Below, one piece after another: positions 1-6,729 of a stretch of DNA of 17,089 nucleotides. The stretch is from NCBI GenBank assembly GCA_026002265.1, contig BOBG01000038.1, positions 1 to 17,089 on the forward strand, read 5' to 3'. The DNA is from Spirochaetia bacterium. Its GTDB lineage: Bacteria > Spirochaetota > Spirochaetia > Treponematales > Breznakiellaceae. Position numbers and translations under genes: made by a program. The notes below the pieces were generated by a model. The model saw only the letters and a program-made list of their open reading frames with translations. It was not told where the DNA came from and made no database searches. Positions within the stretch are counted from its first letter, which is position 1. The number at the start of each line of letters is the position of its first letter.

Positions 1-1
1 C

Positions 2-448
2 CGCCGGAATTTATTCAAACATGGTATGTTGGGAGCTTTTTCTTTTCCGACTGCCGCACCACTGGCTGTTGTTTCACGGCCCTTTACAAAGGAAGAGTTA
101 AAGGTCCTCGCCCGGAGTATCCGTACCGCGGCGCCTGAAAAAATCAAAACAGCCGGTTTTTCTTTTGTTATGCTGCATAAAACAATGGCTATCTGCGGTC
201 CTGCGGTGAATCTTCCGGTTTTACCGGATTCAGCGTTTCCGGCCGGTGCGCTGCTGGAAGTGCTGCAGCCGGTGATTGGAGCTGCGGTTGCTGCATCAGT
301 CCCGGATGATATTCCGCCTCTAGATTTTTCGTTCCGGGCAGCGTCTGTGGCAAATCTCGTTCTCCGGCCCCTCGATCAGGATCTGTCCTATGAATGGAGT
401 ATTGGAATCAAGGTATGGCTTCCGGGATCACCGGCCAAAAATTCCTAA
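2..448 (+). CDS. Hypothetical protein, 5' end cut off by the window; possible C-terminal part of a flavoprotein subunit
   Basis: The reading frame is open from base 2 and the first ATG (26) has no ribosome binding site before it, so the gene most likely starts upstream of the window. About 148 codons are visible. I do not recognise the protein with confidence. The stretch from roughly MAICGPAVNLP to FRAASVANLVLRPL (about residues 54-115 counted from the ATG) loosely follows the C-terminal domain of CO-dehydrogenase/xanthine-dehydrogenase FAD subunits, where a glycine-proline strand segment is followed by a small helical region and a D...YR..(L/A)...L..R motif. The xanthine-dehydrogenase-type gene at 1732 makes this tempting, but two opposite-strand genes lie between them. 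Its last 21 bases overlap the 3' end of the converging gene at 428-1093. The coding call is fairly sure; the flavoprotein idea is weak. Confidence 0.55.
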   Translation, partial: RRNLFKHGMLGAFSFPTAAPLAVVSRPFTKEELKVLARSIRTAAPEKIKTAGFSFVMLHKTMAICGPAVNLPVLPDSAFPAGALLEVLQPVIGAAVAASVPDDIPPLDFSFRAASVANLVLRPLDQDLSYEWSIGIKVWLPGSPAKNS

Positions 449-1093
449 TTTGCTGTACTTGTGCCACTTGCTGTTATTTTTTTTGTTGTTATCTTCGATA
501 ATTTTGAAAATAAAATTGCTAAAAGCAGTGTCATCGTTGAGATCCGAGTAAAAACTCATAATTTGAAAGGATTCGCAGAGCGGCGAAGTCAAAAGCCCCT
601 GCGCGAAAGCCCGGAACGAGGCAACAGCCGAAGGGTAGAGCAGATCGATGGAGCCGTTTTTACCATTGCCGGCCGCATTGTCGCCAAGTACCAACGACAG
701 GACTCCGGTTTTCCGTTCTTTAAAAAGAGTAGCTATTTCTTTTACTAGAAAGAACCAGCCTTTGATATAATCGTTGACCATTATTTCAATGTCAGTCGAG
801 GCAAGTTCATCCGGCTGCTTCCGGACAGACGGCGGCGCACAAACGAGGATCGCATAGTTCATTTTTTCGAGCCGGTTTTCAGCGGCAAGCACCAGTGTAC
901 GGGCCGAAATGGGACTCCCCGGATTCCATTTGAGTTGGTTTCCGGAGAGTGGAACCGAGATTCCGGCATCTTGACCGGAGAGTCGATTAGGAATGAATGC
1001 GACAGCGTAACTAAAACCTCGTTTTGCCGCTTCGGTGCAGACCGCAGTCGATAATGCGGACTCGTTTCCAGCGATGAGTATTCCCCGGGTCAT
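428..1093 (-). CDS. SDR-fold-like protein lacking the usual catalytic motifs
   Basis: The 221-residue product reads like a short-chain dehydrogenase/reductase fold that has lost its chemistry. The N-terminus (GILIAGNESALSTAVC, residues 4-19) sits where SDRs carry TGxxxGxG, but the glycines are gone. NYAILVCAPP (79-88) matches the beta-4 NAG region, VNDYIKGWFFLVKEI (106-120) the following helix, GVLSLVLG (130-137) the strand with the catalytic Ser, and YPSAVASFRAFAQGL (153-167) the YxxxK helix, where the Lys position is Val. The C-terminal tail is Asn/Lys rich. The ATG is preceded by no Shine-Dalgarno motif. It lies 59 bases downstream of the gene at 1153-1644 on the same strand and could share its transcript. 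A non-enzymatic nucleotide-binding or scaffold role is possible but unproven; the fold assignment comes from pattern alone. Confidence 0.6.
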   Translation of the reverse strand: MTRGILIAGNESALSTAVCTEAAKRGFSYAVAFIPNRLSGQDAGISVPLSGNQLKWNPGSPISARTLVLAAENRLEKMNYAILVCAPPSVRKQPDELASTDIEIMVNDYIKGWFFLVKEIATLFKERKTGVLSLVLGDNAAGNGKNGSIDLLYPSAVASFRAFAQGLLTSPLCESFQIMSFYSDLNDDTAFSNFIFKIIEDNNKKNNSKWHKYSKLGIFGR

Positions 1094-1152
1094 ATCATAA
1101 CCAGTGTACCCGGTGAAAAAGGCTCTGACAAGTACAAAAACATAGATTCCTT

Positions 1153-1644
1153 TTAATAATCGATGATTTCTTCTAATTCATCAGTCGGTATTATTTCTTC
1201 TTCCGGCATCCGAGGCTCCGGTGTTGTATGGAATACTTCAATAAAAGGAGCAATTCCGTTGATAATTTTTGGTACTGAAAGTAAATACATATCGTCCCGC
1301 AATCCTACAGTAAACGGGGCGCTAAAATCCGGCGTACCGTCACTGAATTCAATGTCGATCCGGTGCGTGGAACCGGCGATTGTGAACCGGTCCCTGTCCC
1401 CTCTAAAAAATTCCAGGGGTTTCCCACCATCGATAGAAACCATGATCATATCCGGCGCCCGTGTTGCCGGCGTCTCAACATTCCGGTTGTCAATGAGTAA
1501 AGTGTGTCCCCGGTAACGGACAAAGACAAAAACACCCAATCCGATCCACAGGATAACGCAGAAAATCCGTAGCATCTGTGTAATACCAAATTTCATTTTC
1601 ATGAAGCTGTAGGTTACTACAAAACCGGTAAAAAGAAAAGTCAT
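1153..1644 (-). CDS. Small membrane-anchored protein with extracytoplasmic domain, unknown function
   Basis: The ATG at 1644-1642 is preceded by AGAGGAAAATAT, a good ribosome binding site, so I prefer it to the further-upstream ATG at 1662, which overlaps that site; the product has 163 residues. A weak hydrophobic patch (TFLFTGFVVTYSF) is followed by a clear membrane segment, MLRIFCVILWIGLGVFVFV (about residues 24-42), then RYRGHTLLIDNRNVE and a beta-rich domain of about 100 residues with IMVSIDGGKPLEFFRGDRD and a strand-turn pattern. The C-terminus is strongly acidic (PEEEIIPTDELEEIIDY). The signal is an N-terminal anchor with an outside domain, as in small treponemal proteins of unknown function. 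I do not know a family role. It is divergent from the gene at 1732 and upstream of the SDR-like gene. Confidence 0.65.
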   Translation of the reverse strand: MTFLFTGFVVTYSFMKMKFGITQMLRIFCVILWIGLGVFVFVRYRGHTLLIDNRNVETPATRAPDMIMVSIDGGKPLEFFRGDRDRFTIAGSTHRIDIEFSDGTPDFSAPFTVGLRDDMYLLSVPKIINGIAPFIEVFHTTPEPRMPEEEIIPTDELEEIIDY

Positions 1645-1655
1645 ATATTTTCCTC

Positions 1656-1684
1656 TTGACATTGAGATCCGATTTCTTTAAACT
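1656..1684 (+). promoter_or_regulatory. Sigma-70-type promoter for the molybdopterin-subunit gene
   Basis: TTGACA at 1656-1661, exactly 17 bases, then TAAACT at 1679-1684. Transcription would start near 1691, leaving a leader of about 40 bases before the ATG at 1732. The -35 box overlaps the ribosome-binding region of the divergent gene that ends at 1644, so the two may interfere. The match is good, but a single promoter-like match is not proof. Confidence 0.5.
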
Positions 1685-1731
1685 ACGATCATTCGATAGT
1701 TGATTAGCATGCTGGAACTATATGGAATGAT

Positions 1732-3690
1732 ATGTTTTTTGTTCAAGATAAATATTCCGAGGAAAATTTTTTTGCACTTACGATCCGGGCGCCAGTCGCG
1801 CCGGCCCTTTTTAAGGGCATTGATCATCCGAAGTTACATAATTCCTACGCATTGATTCAGGCTGATGATATTCCGGGAATAAACAGAGTCGGTGAATTAC
1901 CGGTTCCCATTCTCGCAGGTGATTCTCTTGCGTACATTGGAGAACCGGTTGCATTACTCGTTGGTCCGGACCGCTCGCGTGTGGAAGAATTTGCCACACA
2001 GTGTATCGTTCAAACAGAGCCGCTGCTTCCGGACGCCGATCTTTTTTTTGCGGAATATTTTTTTGAATCCGGAACTACTATCGGCAGCGAAACCGGAAAG
2101 TCATTGACTGGTACCTACCGGAGCGGCATTCAAGAGCATTGGTACCCTGAACCCCATGGGGCCTATGCAGCATGGTCGGACGAGCATCTATGCATTTGTA
2201 CCGCGACTCAGTGGCCTGCATTGGTGCAGCGTGCAGTTGCGAGGATGTTGGCAATTGCGCCGGAACTTGTCCATGTGGAATCGGCCGGACTCGGAACGAC
2301 ACTTGACGGGAAAATTTGGTATCCGGCCCTCATTTCCTGCCATGCCGCACTCTGCGCGGACTGGGTACAGAGACCGGTAAGGGTAATGCTCACGCGAGAA
2401 GAGGATTTCCGGTTTTCTCCAAAGCGGAACTCTTCGCTGATACGGATTGACAGCATCTATCACGCGACTGGGGAAGTAAGCAAAACGACTGTAGATGTTG
2501 CTGTGGATCTTGGTTCGTCCGGAGTATTTGCACAAGAAATTCTCGACTATGTCTGTTTGGGAAGTACCGGGCTTTACGATCTTGGAGCATTGCACATCAC
2601 CGGAAAAGCCTGCGCGGGTCCTTCGGCACCCCATGGTCCCTGTGCGGGATTTGGTTTGTCACAGGGATTTTTCGCGTTGGAATGTCATGTTTCCCGGCTC
2701 GCGGACAGATGCGGACAGGATCCGGCTGAATGGCGGAAGCAGCATTTTGGGAAAAATCTCCCTATTGGAGTGCAGATTCCGGATCATCCTCTTGAACAGT
2801 TGATCGATTCTGCGGCTCAGAGAAGCGATTATTACCGGAAATGGACTTCGTACAATATGCTCCGGACTCTTCCAGAGTACAGCCCGCACCGGGGTATTGG
2901 TGTGGCTGTTGCGTTTCAGTGCAATGGTTTTCTTTACGAGCAAAACACGTATGAAATCGAACTCACTCTCAAAAAAGACGGCTGTCTGGACATAAAAACG
3001 GGCGGCATCAGCGAAAATATTAGCGCAGTCTGGCGGAACTACGCAATGGAAATTCTTTCGATTGAGCCGGATAAAATCCGGATTTTCAATGATCCGACCA
3101 TCGATTCCGGCCCCATGACATTATCGCGCTCAAGCACTGTACTGACTCCACTTATACAACACGCCTGTGTGGAGATCAAAAAGCAGCTCTTCCGGGATCC
3201 CCTCCCAATCACGGTCCGCTATTCCATGAATCCGGAGGAAATTCCCAGTTGGAATGGCCGAAGTTTAGACCGGCACGCAGTTGAATCCCTCAGTTTTGGC
3301 GCCGCGGTTGTGGAAGTTGAACTGGACAACGGTATTCCCCGGATCCGGACTATCGCACTGAGTGTTGAGGCCGGACACATTCTCAACAAAGCACGGGCCG
3401 AGCGGATCCTTAAAACTAACGCGCTGCACGCACTTTCATGGGCGAGCCGTGAACGGCTTTCCTACCGGGAGGGACTCATTCCGGAAGAACAGTTCTATGC
3501 ATATAGCCCGTTGCCGCTGCTCGATGCACCGGAAATTACTATTAGCTTTCTCGAAAACGCCAGCCCGCCGAAAGGCATTGGAGAACTGCCCTTCAGCACC
3601 ATTCCGGCTGCATACATCCAGGCACTTTCTCAAGCGTTGAATCACCCTTTTGGAACTATTCCCCTCACGATGCAGGATATAGCTGATTAA
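1732..3690 (+). CDS. Divergent xanthine dehydrogenase-family molybdopterin-binding subunit
   Basis: The 652-residue product follows the molybdenum hydroxylase large subunit: an N-terminal a/b hammerhead domain (about 10-105, with PVPILAGDSLAYIGEPVALLVG), then the two molybdopterin-binding domains. Landmarks include EPHGAYAAW (140-148), TQWPALVQRAVARML (159-173), LTREEDFRFSPKR (220-232), GFGLSQGFFALE (306-317) and LADRCGQDPAEWR (323-335). Near the C-terminus, PPKGIGELPF (612-621) keeps the catalytic Glu as E618. Several cofactor motifs are altered: GGGFGGK is GLGTTLDGK (186-194), the Arg of RGFG is Ala305, and the usual GQG loop reads SEN (427-429). The protein is about 100 residues shorter than typical stand-alone large subunits. 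No Fe-S subunit, clear FAD subunit or maturation gene is next to it. Family membership is sure; catalytic activity is doubtful. It ends 3 bases before the converging cheB stop. Confidence 0.88.
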   Translation: MFFVQDKYSEENFFALTIRAPVAPALFKGIDHPKLHNSYALIQADDIPGINRVGELPVPILAGDSLAYIGEPVALLVGPDRSRVEEFATQCIVQTEPLLPDADLFFAEYFFESGTTIGSETGKSLTGTYRSGIQEHWYPEPHGAYAAWSDEHLCICTATQWPALVQRAVARMLAIAPELVHVESAGLGTTLDGKIWYPALISCHAALCADWVQRPVRVMLTREEDFRFSPKRNSSLIRIDSIYHATGEVSKTTVDVAVDLGSSGVFAQEILDYVCLGSTGLYDLGALHITGKACAGPSAPHGPCAGFGLSQGFFALECHVSRLADRCGQDPAEWRKQHFGKNLPIGVQIPDHPLEQLIDSAAQRSDYYRKWTSYNMLRTLPEYSPHRGIGVAVAFQCNGFLYEQNTYEIELTLKKDGCLDIKTGGISENISAVWRNYAMEILSIEPDKIRIFNDPTIDSGPMTLSRSSTVLTPLIQHACVEIKKQLFRDPLPITVRYSMNPEEIPSWNGRSLDRHAVESLSFGAAVVEVELDNGIPRIRTIALSVEAGHILNKARAERILKTNALHALSWASRERLSYREGLIPEEQFYAYSPLPLLDAPEITISFLENASPPKGIGELPFSTIPAAYIQALSQALNHPFGTIPLTMQDIAD

Positions 3691-3693
3691 ATT

Positions 3694-4854
3694 TTACCGG
3701 GATTCTTTTGCAATCGCACAAATCCGTGACGCCATTCTGTCGAGCGGTACTTGTTCCATCACATGACCGAGTTCAAACGCAACCCGGGGCATTCCATACA
3801 CAACTGATGATGCTTCATCCTGACCAATGGTTATTCCGCCTTCCCGGTAAATGTGTCCAAGGTTTTCCGCACCGTCCCGTCCCATACCGGTCATAATCAC
3901 ACCTAATGCCCGGTTCCCATAGGCCTGAGCGACCGATTCAAAGAGTACATCAGCCGAGGGCCGGTGCCCGCTTACTTGCGGAGCATCGGAAAGGTGAACC
4001 GTAACTGCCAAGGCTCTCTTTTCAACTTCAAGGTGTTTGTTGCCTTGGGCAATGAGAATCCTGCCCGGTTTTACCACATCGCCCTCTTCTGCTTCTTTTA
4101 CTTCGAGAGGACAGACCCGGTCAAGACTCCGGGCAAATTCTAAGGTGAATCCGGGCGGCATATGTTGAACCACGAGAATCGGCACCTGCAAATCCGGATC
4201 CAAAGCCGAAAAAACCAGCCGTAATGAATCCGGACCGCCGGTCGAAATACCAATTGCTATGACCTCGGTACGGGCCGACCGCCGCAACGGCGTGATCGGT
4301 TTTCGTGTGGAAGGAGGTTCCCATTTTAGTTTTGTTACCGGAGCGCTATAGCCCGGAGACGCCGGACGGGACACAGATGGAACCGGGCGGGACTCCGGTA
4401 AATCAGTGTAATCAGCCGGTAAAACTTTTAACCCTTTGTTCCGCCGGTACTTACCACCATAACCAAGGATCATTGTCATAAGAGAATTCTTGATTGTATG
4501 GAGATCGGCTGTTTCCTCATCGGAGGGTTTTTGGATAAAATCACAGGCGCCCAGGGTAAGAGCTTCCATCGTTATTCCGGCACTCCGGTCGGCCACCGCA
4601 GAGAGAATGATCACCGGAATATCAATACCCCGTCTTTTCCGCTCCTTAAGAAATTCTAAACCGTTCATTTGCGGCATTTCAAGATCCAGAATAATAATAT
4701 CCGGATTGGTACGCGGTATTTTGTCAAATGCAAATTTACCATTCATCGCCCGTTCAGCCACTTTGAGGCCGGGCGTTGCCTCAATCATCTTGCTGAGCAA
4801 CCCGCGCATGAGTGCAGAATCGTCAACCACAAGGACGGAAATTTCATCAGCCAC
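3694..4854 (-). CDS. cheB: Chemotaxis response regulator protein-glutamate methylesterase CheB
   Basis: CheB removes methyl groups from chemoreceptor glutamates (and deamidates glutamines) to adapt the chemotaxis response. The 386-residue protein has a receiver domain (1-125) with acidic pocket D11/D12, phospho-acceptor D57 in IILDLEMPQMNG, and K109 in FIQKPS. A Pro/Ser-rich linker of about 70 residues (140-195) is longer than in enterobacterial CheB. The methylesterase domain (197-386) carries the full catalytic triad: S204 in IGISTGG, H231 in QHMPPGF, and D327 in MTGMGRDG. The start codon is GTG, preceded by GGGGAG at 6 bases' distance. It starts 18 bases after the cheR stop, so the two form an operon whose products are opposing enzymes on the same receptors. 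No other chemotaxis genes are in the window. Confidence 0.97.
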   Translation of the reverse strand: MADEISVLVVDDSALMRGLLSKMIEATPGLKVAERAMNGKFAFDKIPRTNPDIIILDLEMPQMNGLEFLKERKRRGIDIPVIILSAVADRSAGITMEALTLGACDFIQKPSDEETADLHTIKNSLMTMILGYGGKYRRNKGLKVLPADYTDLPESRPVPSVSRPASPGYSAPVTKLKWEPPSTRKPITPLRRSARTEVIAIGISTGGPDSLRLVFSALDPDLQVPILVVQHMPPGFTLEFARSLDRVCPLEVKEAEEGDVVKPGRILIAQGNKHLEVEKRALAVTVHLSDAPQVSGHRPSADVLFESVAQAYGNRALGVIMTGMGRDGAENLGHIYREGGITIGQDEASSVVYGMPRVAFELGHVMEQVPLDRMASRICAIAKESR

Positions 4855-4872
4855 AAAAAACTCCCCTTTTAT

Positions 4873-5688
4873 CTACACAAATTTCCGGTACAAAGTCGCC
4901 CATTGGGTTTTTACAAATTCAAATTTAGTATCCATGCCAAAAAGAGATTCGCTATGCCCAATAAAAAGGAACGATTTGGAAGACATCGTATCCCAAAATT
5001 TATTGATAACAGCTGCTTGAGCCGCTTCATCAAAATAAATGATAACATTCCGGCAGAACACTAAATCAAGACTGTGAAAACCGGAAACATTCTTTAAATT
5101 GTGGTAATCAAACCGGATCTTCGATGCAATATCGCTATGTATTTTATAACCGCCGTCAACTTTATCAAAATATTTTCTGAGGTATTCCATAGGAATGCCC
5201 TCGATCCGGTTATCCGGATAAAAGCCTTCTTTTCCGGCCACAAGACACTTTAAACTCAAATCGCTTGCCACTATTTCAAATTTCCATGTCGGCGGCAGTA
5301 CTTCAGTCATCACCATTGCAATGCTGTAAGGCTCTTCACCTGTAGAGCAACCGGCGCTCCATACTTTTATCAGGTGATTATCTTTTTTTATTTTCATAAG
5401 TTCCGGCAAGATATAGTGTTCCAACGTATCAAAGTGAGCCTGATTCCGGAAAAACCGGGTTAAATTGGTGGTCACCGAATCAAGAAAATCTTGCAACGCA
5501 TTTTTGTTGCTGGTAATCAGAGAATAATATTCCTGTACCGAATCAATATGCTTTTCCCGTAATTGTTCCCGAAGCCGGCTCTCCAATATGGAGCGGTTGG
5601 TCGGCGTAAAATGGATACCGCTCTCATTGTACACAAGAGTGCGATATTGAACAAAATTGGCATCAGTGAAGAAGTTAGCCTCTAACAT
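4873..5688 (-). CDS. cheR: Chemotaxis protein-glutamate O-methyltransferase CheR
   Basis: CheR uses S-adenosylmethionine to methylate glutamates on chemoreceptors. The frame is open further to a GTG at 5748, but I choose the ATG at 5688 (271 residues). The N-terminus then matches the usual CheR helical domain (FVQYRTLVYNESGIHF), and a near-consensus promoter lies between the two candidate starts. Motifs, numbered from this ATG: NLTRFFRN (75-82), the AdoMet loop SAGCSTGEEPYS (111-122), ASDLS (141-145), the peptide-binding CRNVIIYF (212-219) and GHSESL (244-249). All expected residues are present and there is no C-terminal TPR extension. No Shine-Dalgarno sequence precedes the ATG, which fits a leaderless transcript. 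cheB follows after 18 bases. Confidence 0.95.
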   Translation of the reverse strand: MLEANFFTDANFVQYRTLVYNESGIHFTPTNRSILESRLREQLREKHIDSVQEYYSLITSNKNALQDFLDSVTTNLTRFFRNQAHFDTLEHYILPELMKIKKDNHLIKVWSAGCSTGEEPYSIAMVMTEVLPPTWKFEIVASDLSLKCLVAGKEGFYPDNRIEGIPMEYLRKYFDKVDGGYKIHSDIASKIRFDYHNLKNVSGFHSLDLVFCRNVIIYFDEAAQAAVINKFWDTMSSKSFLFIGHSESLFGMDTKFEFVKTQWATLYRKFV

Positions 5689-5697
5689 TATAATATA

Positions 5698-5726
5698 ATC
5701 ATAAAAAAGGAATCGATTAGTGTCAA
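5698..5726 (-). promoter_or_regulatory. Near-consensus promoter giving an almost leaderless cheR-cheB mRNA
   Basis: Read on the minus strand: TTGACA (5726-5721), exactly 17 bases, then TATGAT (5703-5698). Only 9 bases separate the -10 box from the cheR ATG at 5688, so transcription starting 6-8 bases below the -10 box would leave a leader of about 1-3 bases. The two hexamers differ from consensus at a single position, which makes chance unlikely. Confidence 0.65.
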
Positions 5727-5776
5727 TTGGTATTAACGGAGGCTCCACTTGTAAAACTTTTAGGGTTTTTAACCAT

Positions 5777-5804
5777 GCATTTCCGTGAATCCGTGTGGAA
5801 ATGC
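5777..5804. repeat. Inverted repeat in the cheR-metQ divergent spacer
   Basis: GCATTTCC (5777-5784) and GGAAATGC (5797-5804) are perfect 8-base complements with a 12-base loop. The hairpin is not followed by a T run on either strand, so it does not look like a standard terminator. It lies upstream of both divergent promoters, where a regulator could bind. No function is known. Confidence 0.4.
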
Positions 5805-5810
5805 CCGGAT

Positions 5811-5823
5811 CGAGGTCTGACCC
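5811..5823. repeat. Copy 1 of an intergenic CGAGGTCTGWCCC element
   Basis: CGAGGTCTGACCC here is matched at 12 of 13 positions by CGAGGTCTGTCCC at 8408-8420, in the other fairly long spacer of the window. GGTCTGACC is itself nearly self-complementary. The core resembles the GGTCTGACCCC-type palindromes seen near REP-associated transposases in many bacteria; that link is an inference from memory. Confidence 0.3.
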
Positions 5824-5838
5824 CGTGATCTACAGCCC

Positions 5839-5867
5839 TTGTCAATCCGGACCACATAGCATAAAAT
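5839..5867 (+). promoter_or_regulatory. Promoter of the metQ-like gene
   Basis: TTGTCA (5839-5844), 17 bases, then TAAAAT (5862-5867). Transcription would start near 5874, leaving a leader of about 18 bases that holds the AAGGAGG ribosome binding site (5881-5887) four bases before the ATG. Confidence 0.6.
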
Positions 5868-5871
5868 GCTA
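5857..5871. promoter_or_regulatory. Perfect palindrome over the metQ -10 box, possible operator
   Basis: TAGCAT-AAA-ATGCTA is a perfect 6+3+6 inverted repeat that covers the whole -10 hexamer, so a protein bound here would block the polymerase. It does not match the MetJ box I know (AGACGTCT). The regulator is unknown. Confidence 0.4.
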
Positions 5872-5891
5872 AACAATTTTAAGGAGGATTT

Positions 5892-6689
5892 ATGAAAAAA
5901 TTGATCGGTGCCGGATTGTTGATCTGTGCACTTACAGTGCCGGTTTTCGGCTCGGGGCAACGTGTCAGCGGACAGCAGGTGCTGAAGGTTGGTGCCACGC
6001 CGGTTCCCCATGCGGAATTGCTCGCACTGATTAAGCCGGACCTCGCAGCGGCTGGAATCACTTTGCAGGTCATTGAATTTAATGACTATGTGACACCGAA
6101 TACAGCGCTGATCACCGGCGATCTGGATGCAAATTTTTTCCAGCATATTCCGTATCTCGGATCCAATGATGAATGGGTTCAGAAACTCACATCAGCCTTT
6201 GGAGTTCACATCGAACCTCTTGGTTTGTATTCGTCACGGGTGGCAAATGTGGCGGCATTGCGTAACGGCGCCTCCATCGCGATTCCCAACGATCCGACTA
6301 ACGAGGGGCGGGCGCTGCTCTTGCTCCAATCAAATGGACTCCTTACCCTGTCTCAAAATGCCGGATTAACCGCAACCCCTCGCGATATTGTCAGCAATCC
6401 TAATAATTTCCGGTTTCAGGAACTGGAAGCCGCGCAATTACCCCGTTCGCTCGATGATGTGGATGCCGCGGTGATCAATGGGAATTATGCGCTTGAGGCT
6501 GGACTCAACCCGACAACGGATTCGCTCCTGCTGGAAGGTGCGGATTCTCCGTATGTTAATATCATTGTGGTCCGGAAAGGTTTTGAATCAGATCCGAGAA
6601 TTCAAGCTCTCGCAACCGCGCTCCGGTCCCAAAAAGTTAAAGATTATATCAACGCAACCTGGCCGGGGAGTGTTGTAGCAGTTTTTTAG
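5892..6689 (+). CDS. metQ: MetQ/NlpA-family methionine-type ABC substrate-binding protein
   Basis: The 265-residue product belongs to the NlpA/MetQ family, which binds methionine or related ligands outside the inner membrane for a MetNI transporter. Family landmarks are VGATPVPHAELL (33-44), IEFNDYVTPNTAL (61-73), DANFFQHIPYL (79-89), GVHIEPLGLYS (104-114), IAIPNDPTNEGRAL (129-142) and DAAVINGNYALEAGL (191-205), whose Asn residues contact the amino-acid ligand. It resembles treponemal Tp32. The N-terminus (MKKLIGAGLLICALTVPVFG) is a signal peptide that appears to end at VFG-SG. The only Cys (C12) lies inside the hydrophobic core and is a poor lipobox, whereas most family members are lipoproteins. 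No metN or metI is adjacent, so the permease must be elsewhere. AAGGAGG gives a very strong ribosome binding site. Ligand identity is inferred from the family. Confidence 0.92.
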   Translation: MKKLIGAGLLICALTVPVFGSGQRVSGQQVLKVGATPVPHAELLALIKPDLAAAGITLQVIEFNDYVTPNTALITGDLDANFFQHIPYLGSNDEWVQKLTSAFGVHIEPLGLYSSRVANVAALRNGASIAIPNDPTNEGRALLLLQSNGLLTLSQNAGLTATPRDIVSNPNNFRFQELEAAQLPRSLDDVDAAVINGNYALEAGLNPTTDSLLLEGADSPYVNIIVVRKGFESDPRIQALATALRSQKVKDYINATWPGSVVAVF

Positions 6690-6693
6690 GTAG

Positions 6694-6716
6694 AAAAAGC
6701 CGGGTTTACACCCGGC
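6694..6716 (-). terminator. Rho-independent terminator after the lipoprotein-type binding protein gene
   Basis: Arms GCCGGGT (6699-6705) and ACCCGGC (6710-6716) pair perfectly around TTAC. On the minus strand the hairpin is followed by five T, as a terminator for the gene ending at 6730. On the + strand the following bases are not T-rich, so it would stop metQ transcripts only weakly. Confidence 0.75.
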
Positions 6717-6729
6717 CGTACATTACAAT

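Noticed and set aside
1000..1153. Promoter TATGAT directly before the ATG at 1093 as a third leaderless case
   Set aside because: No -35 hexamer at a workable distance, and the -10 box would place the start inside the gene.
1163..1516. 117-codon + strand open frame
   Set aside because: Antisense to the membrane-anchored protein, which has a good ribosome binding site, a membrane span and a coherent domain.
4490..5064. Two overlapping + strand open frames (4490-5020 and 4669-5064)
   Set aside because: They run antisense through cheB and into cheR, both of which are firmly identified.
5689..5748. GTG at 5748 as the cheR start
   Set aside because: It lies upstream of the near-consensus promoter, has no ribosome binding site, and would add 20 residues not seen in CheR proteins.
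5775..5828. 17-codon ATG frame in the cheR-metQ spacer
   Set aside because: No ribosome binding site, and it lies upstream of the likely metQ transcription start.
5749..5891. Possible SAM or methionine riboswitch upstream of metQ
   Set aside because: The predicted leader is only about 18 bases, too short, and I see no SAM-riboswitch core.
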